Below, one piece after another: positions 33,021-45,122 of a stretch of 64,000 bases of DNA. Both the position numbers and the translations under genes were made by a program. Numbering within the stretch: the first letter of the stretch is position 1; each line of letters starts with the position of its first letter. Source of the stretch: Erinaceus europaeus (lineage: Eukaryota; Chordata; Mammalia; Eulipotyphla; Erinaceidae); the NCBI RefSeq assembly GCF_950295315.1, contig NC_080185.1, positions 47,597,237 to 47,661,236 of the forward strand, given 5' to 3'. The notes under the pieces were generated by a model, which was not told the DNA's origin, made no database searches, and saw nothing but the letters and a program-made list of their open reading frames with translations.

Positions 33021-33690
33021 TCAGAGATCCAATTTTCTATGTTCTTCAGGGTCCATGTCTTTAGCACTCATTGCTTGAGCTTGATAGTCAACATGGAGCT
33101 GCATAAAAAAATGTTGTTTGGGAAATGGTTTCAGAGTTCAGAATAGAATTAGAAAGCGGGATTAGGGCACAGAGTAACTCCCAATCTTGAAGAAAATACA
33201 TAAATACAATGAACTGTTTACTACAGCAATCTGACCCGGGGCCCTCATCCATTCACAGTTAGCACAAGAATCCCCGTCAGACTTAGCTCACAGTCCCTGG
33301 TCATAGCTGAGGACATTCTAGGCTGCACTTATCTTAGGACAAGTCTTCTTCAAGTGGCAGAGTAGTCTGACCCAGCCTTCCTAAGAGAGTGGGGTAGTCC
33401 TCATCACTGCTAAACTATAGTAAGAGCAAGACTCTGGAGAGACTTGCAAAAGGACCAATGATGATGTTCTTGATGGAAATGATCAGTGACAGTAGAGAGA
33501 GGGACCTTTTGGAGGTCTAGGACCAACATCCCTATGTTGAAATCCAAAGATTCCACTACTAGGACTCAAGGTGATGAGGTGGCCTGACAGCGACCAAAAA
33601 GACCTTTATTAAGTGATTCAATTTCTTTCCCTTATCCAGCTTTTATAGTCCTTTCTTGGTCTGAGGATCTTAGACTTTCTTCCAGTTGTT
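33021..33690 (-). mobile_element. Older L1 3' UTR, right part
   Basis: Continues the element of 27616-28380: 'gaatagaattagaaagcgggattagggcac', 'acattctaggctgcac', 'ttctttcccttatccagcttttatagtcc' follow in the family order. Confidence 0.75.
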
Positions 33691-33808
33691 AAAGCATTGA
33701 ATATCATTTATTGTATTCAAACCAGTATTAAAATTATGGGGTCTGGTCTCAGGTTAGGAAAGAAATAGGCTGTGAGTTTTTCTGCATTTACCTGTTTGAT
33801 GAGGGTTT

Positions 33809-34070
33809 TTTTGCCTCCACAGTTATTGCTGGTGCTTGATGCCTACACTACAAGTCCACTGCTCCTGGTGGCCATTTTCTCTGTTTTATTGCATAGGACA
33901 GAAAGAAATGGGAGAGGAAGGGGAGATATAGACACCTGCAGACCTGCTTCACTACTTGACCCCCCCCATGCAGGTGGGGAGCTGGGGGCTAGAACCAGGA
34001 TCATGCATGGGTCCTTGCATTCCATACCATGTGCACTTAACCCAGTGCACCATTGCCTGACCCACTTATC
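33809..34070 (-). mobile_element. tRNA-derived SINE
   Basis: 'gcctacactacaagtccactgctcctgg' (distal block as in 16585-16969), 'aggacagaaagaaatgggagagg', 'cacctgcagacctgcttcactac', and the head reversed ('gtgcacttaacccagtgcaccattgcctgaccc'). It has the distal block but a shortened AAC stretch. Confidence 0.85.
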
Positions 34071-34571
34071 TGTGATTCTAATAAAGTCTGTCATAGGGAC
34101 AATAATTATCTTGTACTTGAAAATATAGTTTTTGCCAGTATATCTCTTGGCCAATTGTATACAGTGTTTTTTCTTATGATTATCAAGTGGTAACTATTAT
34201 TCTGATACTCTGTCAGAAATAGTATATGTTTTCTTTATATTTCTGAATTTTAAAACATTTTTGGATTCCATGGGAATCTTTGAAAGAACAACACATTAAT
34301 ATCAAAACACATTAATATTAAAACAATACATTAATTCAAATGTCCTTGAATTAATTTACTTATATATTATTATTTATTCTTAAGTTAATAATTTATTGAC
34401 CAGATTGGCATTATACTAAAGTGTATTTATTAAATAAAAATTATTGAAATTTAATCAGATAAATTTTGTTTTACTATGAAATTATAACCTTTCTTTTTTC
34501 TCTATCTTTCTCTTCCTCCTTTTTCCCCTCTTCCTCCTCCTCCTCCTCTTTTTCTTCCTCTTCTTCCTCCT
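34071..34571. other. AT-rich single-copy DNA and CTT/CTC tract
   Basis: No gene. 34490-34570 is a pyrimidine tract rich in CTTCCTC units. Confidence 0.6.
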
Positions 34572-35772
34572 TTTTATTGTTAGTGATTTAATTATGATCG
34601 ACAAGATTGTGGGATAACAAAGGCACAATTCCAAACAATTCCCACCACCAGAGTTCCATATCACATCCCCTCCATTGGAAGCTTCCCTGTTTTTTATCTT
34701 TCTGGGATTATGGAGCAAAGCTATTTATGGGGTGCAGAAGGTGGAAGGTGTGGGTTCTGTAATTGCTTCTCCACTGGACATGGGCATTGACTGGTTGATC
34801 TATACATTCAACCTATTCCTATCTTTCCCTAGTGTGTTCGGGATCTGGGGAGTTGGAGTTCTAGGACACACTGGTGAGGTTTTCTGCCCAAGGAAGTCAG
34901 GCTGGCATCATGGTATTATCTGCAAATTGGTAGCTGAAAAACATTAAGATACAAAGCAAAATAAATTGTCTAATAATCAAGAACCTAAAGGTAAGAATAT
35001 AACAGTTGAGACTTGGGATCTTCATGTTGGGAGAAGCTAGGAAGTCTATTTTAGGTATATTCCAAGGAGACCATGACTTTACTAATATTTACCTGAGCCT
35101 GATAGCTAACATGCAGGTAGGCTGAAAGTATTGTCTGAAAAGATGGTGTCAGAGTTGGGAATAGGACTGGAAGGTTGGATCAGGGCAGAGAGTAGCTCCC
35201 AGATACAGGAAAAGTATATAAATGCCGTTAACTGTAAACGCCACCAATCTGATGTAGGGCCCATGTTTATTCACATTTAGCACGGGGGCCTGTGTAATCT
35301 CTGCATCCCTGTTGGTCTGAACTCATATTCCATGGTCATAGTTAGGAACATTCTAGGCCACACTCATTTCAAGACCTGTCTTCCTCGAGTGGCAGAATAT
35401 GTTGACCCAGTTTCCCTTTGGAGAGTGGGGCAGTCCCTACCATTGTTGCTCTACATTGAGGGCAAGGTCCTATAGAGGCCCACAAGAAGGTTTATGATGT
35501 TGTTCCTAATGGAGATGACCAGTGATGGTGAAGAGAGGGGTCTGTTAGAGTTCTAGGCACATCATATCTGTGTGGGAATCCCAGAATTCCCTGACTTGGG
35601 CCCTGGATGATGGGATGGCTTGGTAATGACAAAAAAGGGCCATCATTAAGGTCTACTGGTCTCTTGCCTTTATCCAGCTTTTGTAGTCATTACTTTATCT
35701 GACATGATTGGGCTTAGGGTGATTAAGGGAACTGAAATAATAGGTGAGGAGGGTATCTAGGTTCAAGTAGAA
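34572..35772 (-). mobile_element. L1 3' UTR, 1.2 kb
   Basis: Reversed tail, then an uninterrupted UTR run from 'cccaccaccagagttccatatcac' through 'gaacattctaggccacactc', 'tccctaccattgttgctctac' and 'gaggagggtatctaggttc'. It contains the middle part missing from the short form at 1-758. 5'-truncated within the UTR. Confidence 0.88.
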
Positions 35773-36145
35773 AGCCCAGGAAACACAAGGGTTTTAGGAA
35801 ATTTATGGCAGAAGCTGGGTGCAAAGACAATATGCATTTATATTTTTACAATAGTATACCACAGTTGTTATTATAAAGAATAGAATTTCACCTCCACCAT
35901 CTTTTCCTGAAGGCACCCACCCTTTTCATCACAATGGATTGAATTTTCCTATCTTCCATGTTCCCTTCACTGCCAAGGACTCTATTGTAGTGTTCTATTC
36001 TCATCACACTGTATTTATACTATATATTTTAATTCTATTAAATAAAAATTGAGCTACATGAGATAGTGTCTAGCACAACTCTGTATCTCTAGCATCTAGT
36101 GGGTATTGCCCTGTAAACCTCTGAATAAATTCAAGTGAATAGAAA
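35773..36145 (+). mobile_element. L2 (LINE-2) 3' end, decayed
   Basis: 35880-36145: 'cacccacccttttcatcacaatgg', 'attgagctacatgagatagtgtctagc', 'atctctagcatctagtgggtattg', 'gaataaattcaagtg' keep the L2 3' order. Confidence 0.6.
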
Positions 36146-38574
36146 GCAGAGTCTGGTATTGCTGACCTCCGTGATCTGTGGGTTTACATTTAAGTTTTCT
36201 TGGTGTTAATCTGAGGACTGGATCACAATGTTGTTAACAGTATTCTTCAGCCCATGTATGTTTTCTGAGAATATCATCTCTGGTGTACTATTGTTAGATC
36301 TGTGGTAGTAGGGAGGGGAATTCAGAGTTTTTAAAATCAGGAGGTTTCAGAATAACAAAAACTGGATTTCAGAGAAAGCAGGTGGTACTGATGGCCTCTG
36401 CCTGAGAGTGTACACTTTATAGGACACTGCTTTTCCATATAGTAAGGAACGAGCTATCAAATAACTTTTCAAGTCCTGTTACTGGGAGTGCTGTACTGTA
36501 AAATAATTGCTCACAATCTTTGAATTTGCTTAAATGTTTAAAAGCTGTATTCAGAGCTGGCAAGACAAAACACGGGGAGTGTGCTTTGTGTGCACTATTC
36601 AGTTTTGAGCCCAACACCCACCACAGTGAAAGAAGTTTTCTATCTCTGTTTCTTTATCTGAAAAATTTGGCCTGGAGCAGTGAAACCCCAATGAAGCCAC
36701 ACCCACCCACCCCCAAGGGAAAGAAAAAACAAACCTGTATTCAGACATATGAAAATTTGTTAAAAACTGTATATTTGTTCTTCTATTGCTTATTTAATAT
36801 TTTTTAACTTTACACAGGATATGATACTCAAATTACTTCATTTTAAAATCAATTCAGGAATACCCATTTCCTGTTTTGATAGTCAGCAGGTTGAGAGCCA
36901 TGGTTGTAGACAGTGAAAGGAGTATCATGATCCCTTCTAGGAAACTGTTTTAGCTATTGAAGTGTCAGGAAGAATCACAACAGTCGTGTAATTATGTATA
37001 AAGAATACAGGAATGTGGCGGGTTCAATAAGTTTGGTTTTTTCCTTAGATTTTTTAAAACTTCTGGAAAGTAACATAACTTATTGAAATATGAGTAATAT
37101 TCTATTCTAAAACTGAAATAGTATCAATAGAGATATTTTAAGATATAATGCATAAAAGCATGGTAATATACAGTGTATGTTCTTACTAATGAGGCTGAGG
37201 ATAATCTTGTGTACCCTAGTTGCATTTAATGATATTTGTCTAAGAAATCTCAGTTCTGACTCAGTATGGGCACAAAGAGAACCACTGTCGTTCAGCACAC
37301 AGAAGTTTGGTAGAAGTGTAATGTAAGCTATACTTTTAGAATCGATCTGAGCTCCTGGGAAACTTTGTAAGCATCAAGTTTTTGGTTTTTATGCTACCCT
37401 TTCACATGGTGTTGACTGGTTTAATTGGACTTATGTCTCCAGTCTGAAAGCTCAATTCTTCCTGGGTCTCTGTTGAAATTAGGGCACAGTTCTAAATCTT
37501 TTTGACTTATTTCAGCTGGCTTCCTTCCAGGGACTGACTGTTGACTGTTTGCAGATTCACTTGGATGATATGGTCTAATTTTCCCAGAAGAATGACTTGA
37601 TCCCACTATCCTGAAGCAGTCCTCCACCCTGAAACTTTGATGTATCCCTTCATTCCATTTCTTTTGATGACATTGATCCTGTCCTGCATCCAATATGGGT
37701 TTACACTCTCGATTTTGGTGTAGATCAGCTTTGAGCTAGGGAGGTACTGCTTCAGTTAGTCATATTTAACTGTCTTTACTTAAATTAGGTACACTCCCCT
37801 GTTTTTCTTAGGAGTTGCAGTATACTTTGTGTTAGAAGCAGAGATTAATGAGTGCTCTCAGGTACAAGCTACACAAGAAACCTCTATTATTGATAAAGTA
37901 TTATTGATGAAAAAGTAGTCAAGTAGGACCCTTAATATATTAAAATTAATTGTCTTTTTAATGTTTTTCTTGTCACCTCAAGGAGTAAAACTTAGGTTAT
38001 GATTAAACTGATTAAACTCTCCAATCAGAGTGTAAACTCATATCTTATAAATGTTAACATATGAGGCATGATACATTAATGCTTCTAATTAGTCTATTAT
38101 ATGTTTTTAACTTATGACTCACATGTCCACAGATTAATGTACTGATTCATTACAAGATATTATTAAACTTTGATCTCTTTGAGTTATACAATTTTTGTTA
38201 TACTTAACAGTATAATGAAATTAACTATTTGCAAACATCAGAGATTTGGAGAAAACAGGAAGCATGGAGAAAATTTCCTGGAGAAGTGTTTTTTTTTTTT
38301 TTCAGTTGAAGATAATTGAGTTAGTTGGAACAGTAATCACAGGAAAAGAAAAATATGAGTCTTGGTATTATTCTCATATGAGCTTAATAATTTCTGACAA
38401 AAGTGATTTTGAGATAGTCAAACTAGCTGAACTCTGAAAAACAGATGCTAAACTCTCTAATCTATTCTTCCCACCTTTGTAACAAATTTAGAGTGGAACA
38501 TTAGCTGCACACATAAATTAAAAGTGATATCAGGGTAAAACAAAGTCAGTAATGGACTTCATTCAGAGTCCTTG
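36146..38574. other. Single-copy DNA, no clear gene
   Basis: About 2.4 kb without young repeats. It holds the open frame at 37421-37693 (separate entry). Otherwise no coding or RNA signal recognised. Confidence 0.5.
37421..37693 (-). other. Unrecognised 90-codon open frame in single-copy DNA
   Basis: The minus-strand frame has a balanced, non-repetitive composition (for example MDAGQDQCHQKKWNEGIHQS near the start and AEISQKDLELCPNFNR). The frame stays open upstream of the Met for about ten more codons (ADLHQNRECKPI). It may be a decayed exon or processed pseudogene, but no family is recognised and 90 codons can arise by chance. Confidence 0.25.
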
Positions 38575-38758
38575 ATTTTATGTTTTAAAAATTTTATTTT
38601 ATTTATTTATTTATTTATTTTCTGTTGTGTGTGAGAGATAGTTCAAATAGATAATCAGCTTTGGTTTATGGTGTTTCCAGAGATTGAATATGGGGCCTAT
38701 GGGACCTCAGGAATACAAATCCTATGCTCTAACATGTGCACTATCTCTCCTGTCCTTT
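38575..38758 (-). mobile_element. Old SINE relic with (ATTT)n
   Basis: Tail (ttta)n at 38590-38620, then 'tgtgtgagagatag', 'ggtttatggtgtttccagagattgaat' and 'ctctaacatgtgcactatctctcctg', the same older type as 17190-17310. Confidence 0.65.
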
Positions 38759-39109
38759 TAGTTGATTCTTTGTAAAACATATATTTGGGATTTGAGACAT
38801 ATAATTAAGTCTGAACCTGTGTTCCTAAGCAGAGAAGTTATATTTTGTCCATTAGAAAACTGTGTGGTATATAGACTTGATCCAATCCAAATAGTTTTCT
38901 ACTTTGGAATAAATTACAGACATCAAACTAATTTATTTTAGAAAACATCAAAATATTTTGGTTTCTTATGACTTTGCACAGTTACTGGGCATGGAGACTA
39001 AATTAGGTGTATAGAAAAAAATCAGAGACTCTTGAAAGATGAAGAAAAATTTGATGGTGAGTTGAACTTTTTATTTAATTATAGCTGGGTTGAAATAAAA
39101 ACATCACTG
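38759..39109. other. Single-copy DNA, nothing recognised
   Basis: No repeat or gene signal. Confidence 0.5.
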
Positions 39110-39308
39110 TGTAATATTTATATTGTATTTTTATTTTATTATATAGAGACAAAAACTGAAAGGGGAGATAGGGAGAGAGAGAGACAACAGCAGCACTGCT
39201 TCACCACTTGTGAAGTTTCCCCCTGTGTTTGGGGAATAGGGACTTGAACCCAGGTCCTTGTGCATGGTAACATTGTGTACTCAACTGGGAGCATCACTGC
39301 CCAGTCCC
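39110..39308 (-). mobile_element. tRNA-derived SINE
   Basis: 'tatatagagacaaaaactgaaagg', 'gcactgcttcaccacttgtgaag', 'gggacttgaacccaggtccttgtgcatgg', 'actgcccagtccc'. Head reversed at the right end. Confidence 0.85.
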
Positions 39309-39459
39309 TTCCTTTATTTTATAATGTTGGAAATAAATGATACATTTTCAATATATGATACTGAATTTTAATAATAGTACCACAGATTTTAGAAATTAGA
39401 GGATCATTAGGCACTATTTCTGTTGATTTTACATATGAAATACTGACCATTTCCCTTTT

Positions 39460-40216
39460 AACACTTTATTGAGAGAAGTAAGAATTTATGAGACAACTGT
39501 TGTCAAAGAAGCACTGTTTCTTATCTGCCCATGATAGGTGTTGGGATACCACCCCCACCACCAATTTAAGTCTTACCCCACCATCCTGGACTGAGTCTTC
39601 AATGCCCATTCAAACCCATCTACCTTCCCATTTAGAATCATTGCCTCTGCTGCAATAGACCACAACTAATGTAAGTTTCATCCTGTGTTTTCTCTCTTTA
39701 TTTCTTCATCTTTAAATTTTTTAATTATTTTCTTTCTTTACTTATTGGATAGACAGTCAAAAATTGAGAAGGTAAGGGAGGTAAAGGAAGAGAGACAGAT
39801 AGACACCTGCAACACTGCTTCACCACTTGCAAAGGTTTTCTGCTGCAGGTGGGGATGAGGGGTTTGAACCTGAGTCCTTGCTCACCGTAACAAGTGCACT
39901 CATCCAGGTGTGCCACCACACGAACCCCTCTCTTTCTTTGCTTCTTAAGTTGTACACATGGGTGACTTCATAAGCTGGTCCTCCTTTTCCTTCTGGCTTA
40001 TTTCACTTAACACAATTCCTTCAAGTTTCATAAAAGTCGTAGTAAAAGAAATGATTTCATCATTTTTTTGCAACTGTATATTATTCCATTATGCATATGT
40101 ACCACACCTTTCTTAACCACGGACCTGTTCTTGGGCATTTAGATTTTTTTTTCCAAGTTTGGGCTATTAAAAATAGTGTTGCTACGAACATAGGTCTAAG
40201 TCCATTAAAACTGGAC
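39460..40216 (-). mobile_element. Older L1 3' end with ORF2 C-terminal scraps, carrying a SINE
   Basis: Starts 'aacactttattgagagaagtaag', like the L1 3' end at 48331. After the SINE at 39712-39928 it continues 'cttctggcttatttcacttaacacaattccttcaag' and 'gggctattaaaaatagtgttgctacgaacatagg', ORF2 C-terminal text on the minus strand. The TA site reads 'gcatatgtacc', unexpanded. Confidence 0.8.
39712..39928 (-). mobile_element. tRNA-derived SINE inside older L1
   Basis: 'attggatagacagtcaaaaattgagaagg', 'cacctgcaacactgcttcaccac', 'ctgcaggtggggatgaggggtttgaacc', 'accacacgaaccc'. Confidence 0.88.
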
Positions 40217-40247
40217 CTTTTTTTATTTTTCCTCTTCTTAGAGAGAA

Positions 40248-40317
<70 letters not shown>

Positions 40318-40422
40318 CAGCATCAAAGTCTCCTTCAGCGTGGTGGGAGCCAAGCTTGAATCTGGGTTGCACACATGGCAAAACAGTGCTCTATCCTTGT
40401 GAGCTATTTTGCTGGCTCTGAA
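40217..40422 (-). mobile_element. Old SINE with (GA)n
   Basis: A T-rich start, a pure (GA)n at about 40273-40312, then a decayed head ('gaatctgggttgcacacatggc ... tgagctattttgctggctc'). The GA array grew from the GAGAGAGA normally present in the SINE middle. Confidence 0.75.
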
Positions 40423-40551
40423 ACTGAATATTTCCTAGCGAACATACAAAAGCAATTTTTTGTTTGGAGTGGAAGATTTCAGTAGAAAGCTTCTGAGGTT
40501 CCATTCAATAAATTGCAACTGAGGTCCAGAGTGGCTAAGGAAATTGTGTAA

Positions 40552-40740
40552 AAGACTGGGGTATTAGCTCAACTGTTAGAACACTGGACTTTCATGCATG
40601 AGACAGTTTGATCCCTGACATCATATGTACCAAAGTAATTCTCTGACTTTTTTTTCATGCTTCCTCTTTCTCTCTCTCTTGTTTCATGGGAAACTCTCTC
40701 CCCTTTCATATGCAAAATATAAATCTTTAAAAAACGTCCA
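40552..40740 (+). mobile_element. Old SINE relic, plus strand
   Basis: 'actggggtattagctcaactgttagaacactgg' and 'agacagtttgatccctgac' resemble tRNA A and B boxes at about the right distance, followed by a CT-rich middle. Confidence 0.6.
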
Positions 40741-40844
40741 ATTTCCCCTAGCTGATTGGAGCATGGAGAGCCTTGATCCAGGTTTCTGGATTCCTTTTCC
40801 ATTTATGATTCTTTTCATATTTAAAGTATTCAAAATCCAAGGAG

Positions 40845-41310
40845 GGTACAGAGATAGCTCTGCCTGTTTGAGCACCAACTTGCATGCTTGAAGTTCCAGA
40901 AGCTGCAGGCTAAATATACAGGACCATTTTATGTCTTAGCTAGCTGAGCAGAGCTCTGGCATTTTCCCTCTCCTCTCCTCTCCTCTCCTCTCCTCTCCTC
41001 TCCTCTCCTCTCCTCTCCTCTCCTCTCCTCTCCTCTCCTCTCCTCTCCTCTCCTCTCCTCTCCTCTCCTCTCCTCTCCTCTCCTCTCCTCTCCTCTCCTC
41101 TCCTCTCCTCTCCTCTCCTCTCCTCTCCTCTCCTCTCCTCTCCTCCCCTCTCCTCCCCTCCCCTCCCCTCCCCTCCCCTCCCCTCTCCCCTCCCCTCCCC
41201 TCCTCTCCCTCTCCCCCTCCCCCTCCCCTCCCCCTGCCCCTCCCCCTCCTTTCTCTCTCTCTCTCTTCCTCTCTCTCTTTTTTTGTTTCAAAATAAATAA
41301 ATCTTTTTTA
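40845..41310 (+). mobile_element. SINE whose CT-rich middle expanded to a CTCCT array
   Basis: Head 'gggtacagagatagctctgcctgtttgagc' (older type), then a (CTCTC)n/(CCTCT)n array from about 40966 to 41160 that decays into CCCCT, CTCCCC and CTCTCT variants by 41270, then 'tttcaaaataaataaatc' as the SINE tail. Confidence 0.75.
40966..41270. repeat. (CTCCT)n pentanucleotide array
   Basis: About 38 nearly pure pentamers then about 20 degenerate units. It translates on - as RGEERRGEE repeats, which is not a protein. Confidence 0.97.
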
Positions 41311-43424
41311 AGTGAAGTACTTGGAAAATATACTCTGAGGAAACAACATAAACCTGGCAATCATATACTTACCTTTGGATTATCTTTTAATTCCCACTGT
41401 GATGAGTCACATAGTAAAATAACATTGGCATACTGAAATGCCATATCAGGAACTAATTAAAAAGAAAAAAAACCCTCAGTTCAGTTTGTGGTTTCTTCTG
41501 AATTTTTTGACAACTGTGACTTTGCTGACCTGCTTTGAATGCAAATTTTCTCATGAAGCTCCACCTACATAAAAACTTTAGTTCTAAGGTCATTCAAACC
41601 CATTAAACTAAGAAGCTGCTCATTGAGACAGATTTTAGTGGACTTGCAGAAGAAATTGACTTCAACTGGGCTCATTATTTACTTACAGTAAGTTTGAAAC
41701 TTAAATTAGGTGGAGGGGCTGTGGTGACAGAGGTAACTTGTTCTGAATACTTATTTGTTTCACTTTCCTCACCTTTAAAAATAGGCCCATACATCCTTTT
41801 GGTAAAAAAAAAAATAATGAATAGGAAAAGAAACCAGCTTAACTTGCTATAATGTTAGTTTGGGGAAAATGCTGCATTTTTACGTGAAGTTAATTGGTAG
41901 ATACTAGATACTCAGTCTAAGCAGCGCTATTGTTTTTAATTTTTACTATTACGTTCTTGTTAGCTGCTATTTTCCATAAAAAACACAAAGATACATTTTA
42001 TATGCAACTTGGTCCTTTGAAATGGAAAGGATAGCTATATTTTTTGAATTATGAGATTTTTTCTTGTATATGAGAATATTCCACTGTAACTGTTCTTTCA
42101 TAAGATCTGACATAACTATAGGCCTTCTCTAAAATGAATTTTATTTATCTTTATATGATATTTAATGTATGAAACATGCATATATTTTATTTATTTGTAT
42201 GCTCTGGTTCCATGTATTAAAATGTAATGCTAACTACTTTTGCTCTGAAATGAAGTAGCATCTTATACATTTGATGATGCTTTTCCTCTGAAAGCTTTCA
42301 TAGTTTATACTTAAATATAATCATTATTTTTTATTTTGCTTTTAGTTTGAATACTTCCAGATTAATTTTCCTGTCTCATATGTAACAAGACATATTAAAA
42401 CCATGACATAACAACAGGGAATTTATTAGTTATTTTTGATAGGAATTTTATTAAAAGACAGAATGTATTAGTGAGTCCAGGACTCTCTAAATTACAGAAA
42501 CTTCTTTGTCTCATCATTACTGTTTAAGATAATAAAAGATAAGAACTGAGAGATTTGGTTTTTACTTTTATAGATGTGTGACCTTGGGATGAGCGCCTCA
42601 TCCCTTTGGATGCATGCTTCTTCATTTGTAAATATGAGTCACATGTCCTGGTTCTGTCTAATGTTACAAAATATAATAGAAATTTTACAAGTGTTCATTT
42701 AAACAAAGATTACCCAAAGAAGAAGAAAAAAAACTATTGACAAATATTTTAATGTTAAGACCTTGCATGTAAATGAAAAGCTGCTTTCAAGATATTTTTT
42801 TGAACATCAGAAATGTCACCCACATTTAACTAAAACTTGAATGGGTAGGAGGCAGACAAATGGCATATACATTCCTGATGACTTTTTTTTTTTTTAGTGT
42901 TTTCAAGAACTTGATAACAGGTAGCTCTTGGATATGAGAAAAGCAGAGTGTAGGGAATTACAGTTGAGTTATTATACTTGCTGTGATGCACTAGTCCATT
43001 CAATCATTTCTTAGGTCCTATGGTGGCAAATATTATTTCCTTTGTTTTATTATGACATAGAAAACTGATTTATTTTGCCCAGATCTGTGTGACTGCAATC
43101 TCCATGTTCTTTTCCACTTTCTTTCACGCTGTGAAATCAAGACTTATTCTGGAAAGTAGATAACATGAGAATGTCATAGAGAGGGATGACATATATCTAC
43201 ATGGTATGACTTGAGAGGTAGGGTACAGATGCCTGTACCCTATTTAAAGGCTGTCAGCGCTGCCTTGCATGAGTTTCTACCACTAATATCATTGATTTGG
43301 ATGTGGAAAGGGAATTTTTTTTTCATTGCCAGTAGAGAAGTTGAGGGGACTTTCAGGTGTGCATACATTTAGAGGGGGTTATATATGGAGTTTCATGTTA
43401 CTTAATATGTTGTCAAGGACATGA
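41311..43424. other. Longest single-copy tract in the window
   Basis: 2.1 kb with no young repeat. 42560-42645 is a MIR core-like piece ('gtgtgaccttgggatgagcgcctc ... cttcatttgtaaatatg'). No coding or RNA gene seen. Confidence 0.5.
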
Positions 43425-43660
43425 TAAGGAGTTCTGATTTTGGAACCAAGAAGACCTATAATTGAATCCTGAGCTCACTCTATTTTAGCTATTTAACTTG
43501 CATGTGACATTTACAAGTTCACTATCTTCTTGTGTAAAACAGGCATAATTATAAGTCCTTTTTTAAATAACCATAGTTCTTTGAACATCTGGCCTGAGTC
43601 AATACCTGTAGAAGAATGAGATAAATACTAGAATGCAAGTCATGAGAGTTGTTAATCTGC
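43425..43660 (+). mobile_element. MIR
   Basis: 'ggaaccaagaagacctataattgaatcctgagctcactc' then 'gacatttacaagttcactatcttcttgtgtaaaacaggcat' follow the MIR order with its core. Confidence 0.7.
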
Positions 43661-43684
43661 TACACCTATTTAATTCTTGCAAAC

Positions 43685-43955
43685 AAAATTTCATTAAGCA
43701 TCTATTATTGCCATGTACTATGCTGGGCACTGGGGACACAACAGTGAACAATTTGAAATACCTGTACTAATATGTTTACATACCCTGCTCATATAGAGAA
43801 GGGTAAATGCTCTTTGTATTTTAGAGATAGGAATCTAAAGATTGATACAATGATAAGCAAAATAGGTATAATCTCTGACCTGAGATTATAGTCTAAAGGA
43901 GTGGAAATTGACCAGATAATCTCATAAATTAATATACTATTAAAACCATTAGTAA
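43685..43955 (+). repeat. Ancient interspersed repeat, family uncertain
   Basis: 'ttaagcatctattattgccatgtactatgctgggcactggggacacaacagtgaac' and 'agtctaaaggagtggaaattg' match the pattern also hinted at 14285-14430 and 27360-27500. Confidence 0.45.
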
Positions 43956-43960
43956 TCTCT

Positions 43961-44510
43961 GGGGCTGGGTGGTGATGCATTTGATATAGTGCACACAGTT
44001 TAAGCTTGAAGACCTGGGTTCAAGCCTCTGGTCCTTACCTACAAGGTGGAAGCTTTAGAAATGATAGAGCAGGTGGACCCAAGTTATTGTCTGGGGAGAT
44101 GATATCATGCCTGAAGAAAGAGCTAGAAAGCTTTATCAGGGAAGAGAGTAGCTCCCAGATATGGGGAAAGTGTATAGATATTGTTGACTGTAAACCCCAT
44201 CAATTTGATCTGGGGCCCATATTAAGTATAGAAGCCTATGTAACTTCTGCACTTCTTGGGAAGGTGCTTGATAACTGTTTCAATTTCTTTGGCTGTGATT
44301 GTCCTGTTCATATTTTATTGTTCCTTTTTATTTAATTTTGAAAGTTTGTAGTTATCTAAGAACTCGTCCATTTCTTGCAGGTTCTCTAGCTTGGTGGCAT
44401 ATAGTTTTTTTGTAGAAACTTGGAATGATTTTGGATTTCTGTGATGTCTGTTGTGATATTTCTTCTGATATTTACAATCTGATTTATTTGCATATTCTCC
44501 CACTTTTTAT
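43961..44510. mobile_element. Chimeric tract: SINE head, L1 3' UTR, L1 ORF2
   Basis: 43961-44067 is a plus-strand SINE head; 44068-44245 is mid-UTR L1 sequence on the minus strand ('gtggacccaagttattgtctgggg ... ggcccatatt'); 44255-44510 is L1 ORF2 text on the minus strand just before RT ('tttcttgcaggttctctagcttgg', 'ttggatttctgtgatgtctgttg'). The joins have no poly(T) between them. Confidence 0.6.
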
Positions 44511-44805
44511 TTTAAAAAATTCTGTTCAGATGTTCTTTTACATTAAAAGATTCACAATGCTTCTCATGGTAAATGTAGCTTCTGCATGTGTTAAAAAATA
44601 GACCTGAGGTCTGCATTGAAAATGCTTGAAACTCCTTATAAATCATAAAGTTTGGTCTTCCTAGCTCTAAAATTCTATTTATTTATTTATTTATTTATTT
44701 ATTTATAAAATGGAAATATTGACAAGACCATAGGATAAGAGTGGTACAATTCCACATATTTCACACCACCAGAACTACATATCCAATCCCCTCCCTTGAT
44801 AACTT

Positions 44806-45122
44806 CCCTATTCTTTTAAAAAATTTCTTTATTTATTTTTCCTTTTTGTTGACCTTGTTTTATTGTTGTTGTAGTTATTATTGTTGTTGTTGTTGTTGTT
44901 GATGTCATTATTGTTTGATAAGACAGAAAGGGAGAGAGGAGGGGAAGATAGAGGGGGAGAGATAGACACCTGCAGACCTGCTTCATGGCTTGTGAAACAA
45001 CCGCCTCTGCAGGTGGGGAGTCAGGGGTTGGAACCAGGATTCTTAAGATGGTACTTGCGCTTTGTGCCATGTGAACTTAACCCGCTGCACTTCCGCCCGA
45101 TCCTCAGCTGCCCTATTCTTTT
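44806..45122 (-). mobile_element. tRNA-derived SINE in L1 UTR
   Basis: Flanked by ccctattctttt at 44806-44817 and 45111-45122. AAC-type stretch at the left, head reversed at the right ('gtgaacttaacccgctgcacttccgcccgatcc'). Confidence 0.95.

Noticed and set aside
40929..41360. 143-codon minus frame of RGEER repeats
   Set aside because: It is the translation of the (CTCCT)n array in a SINE, not a protein.
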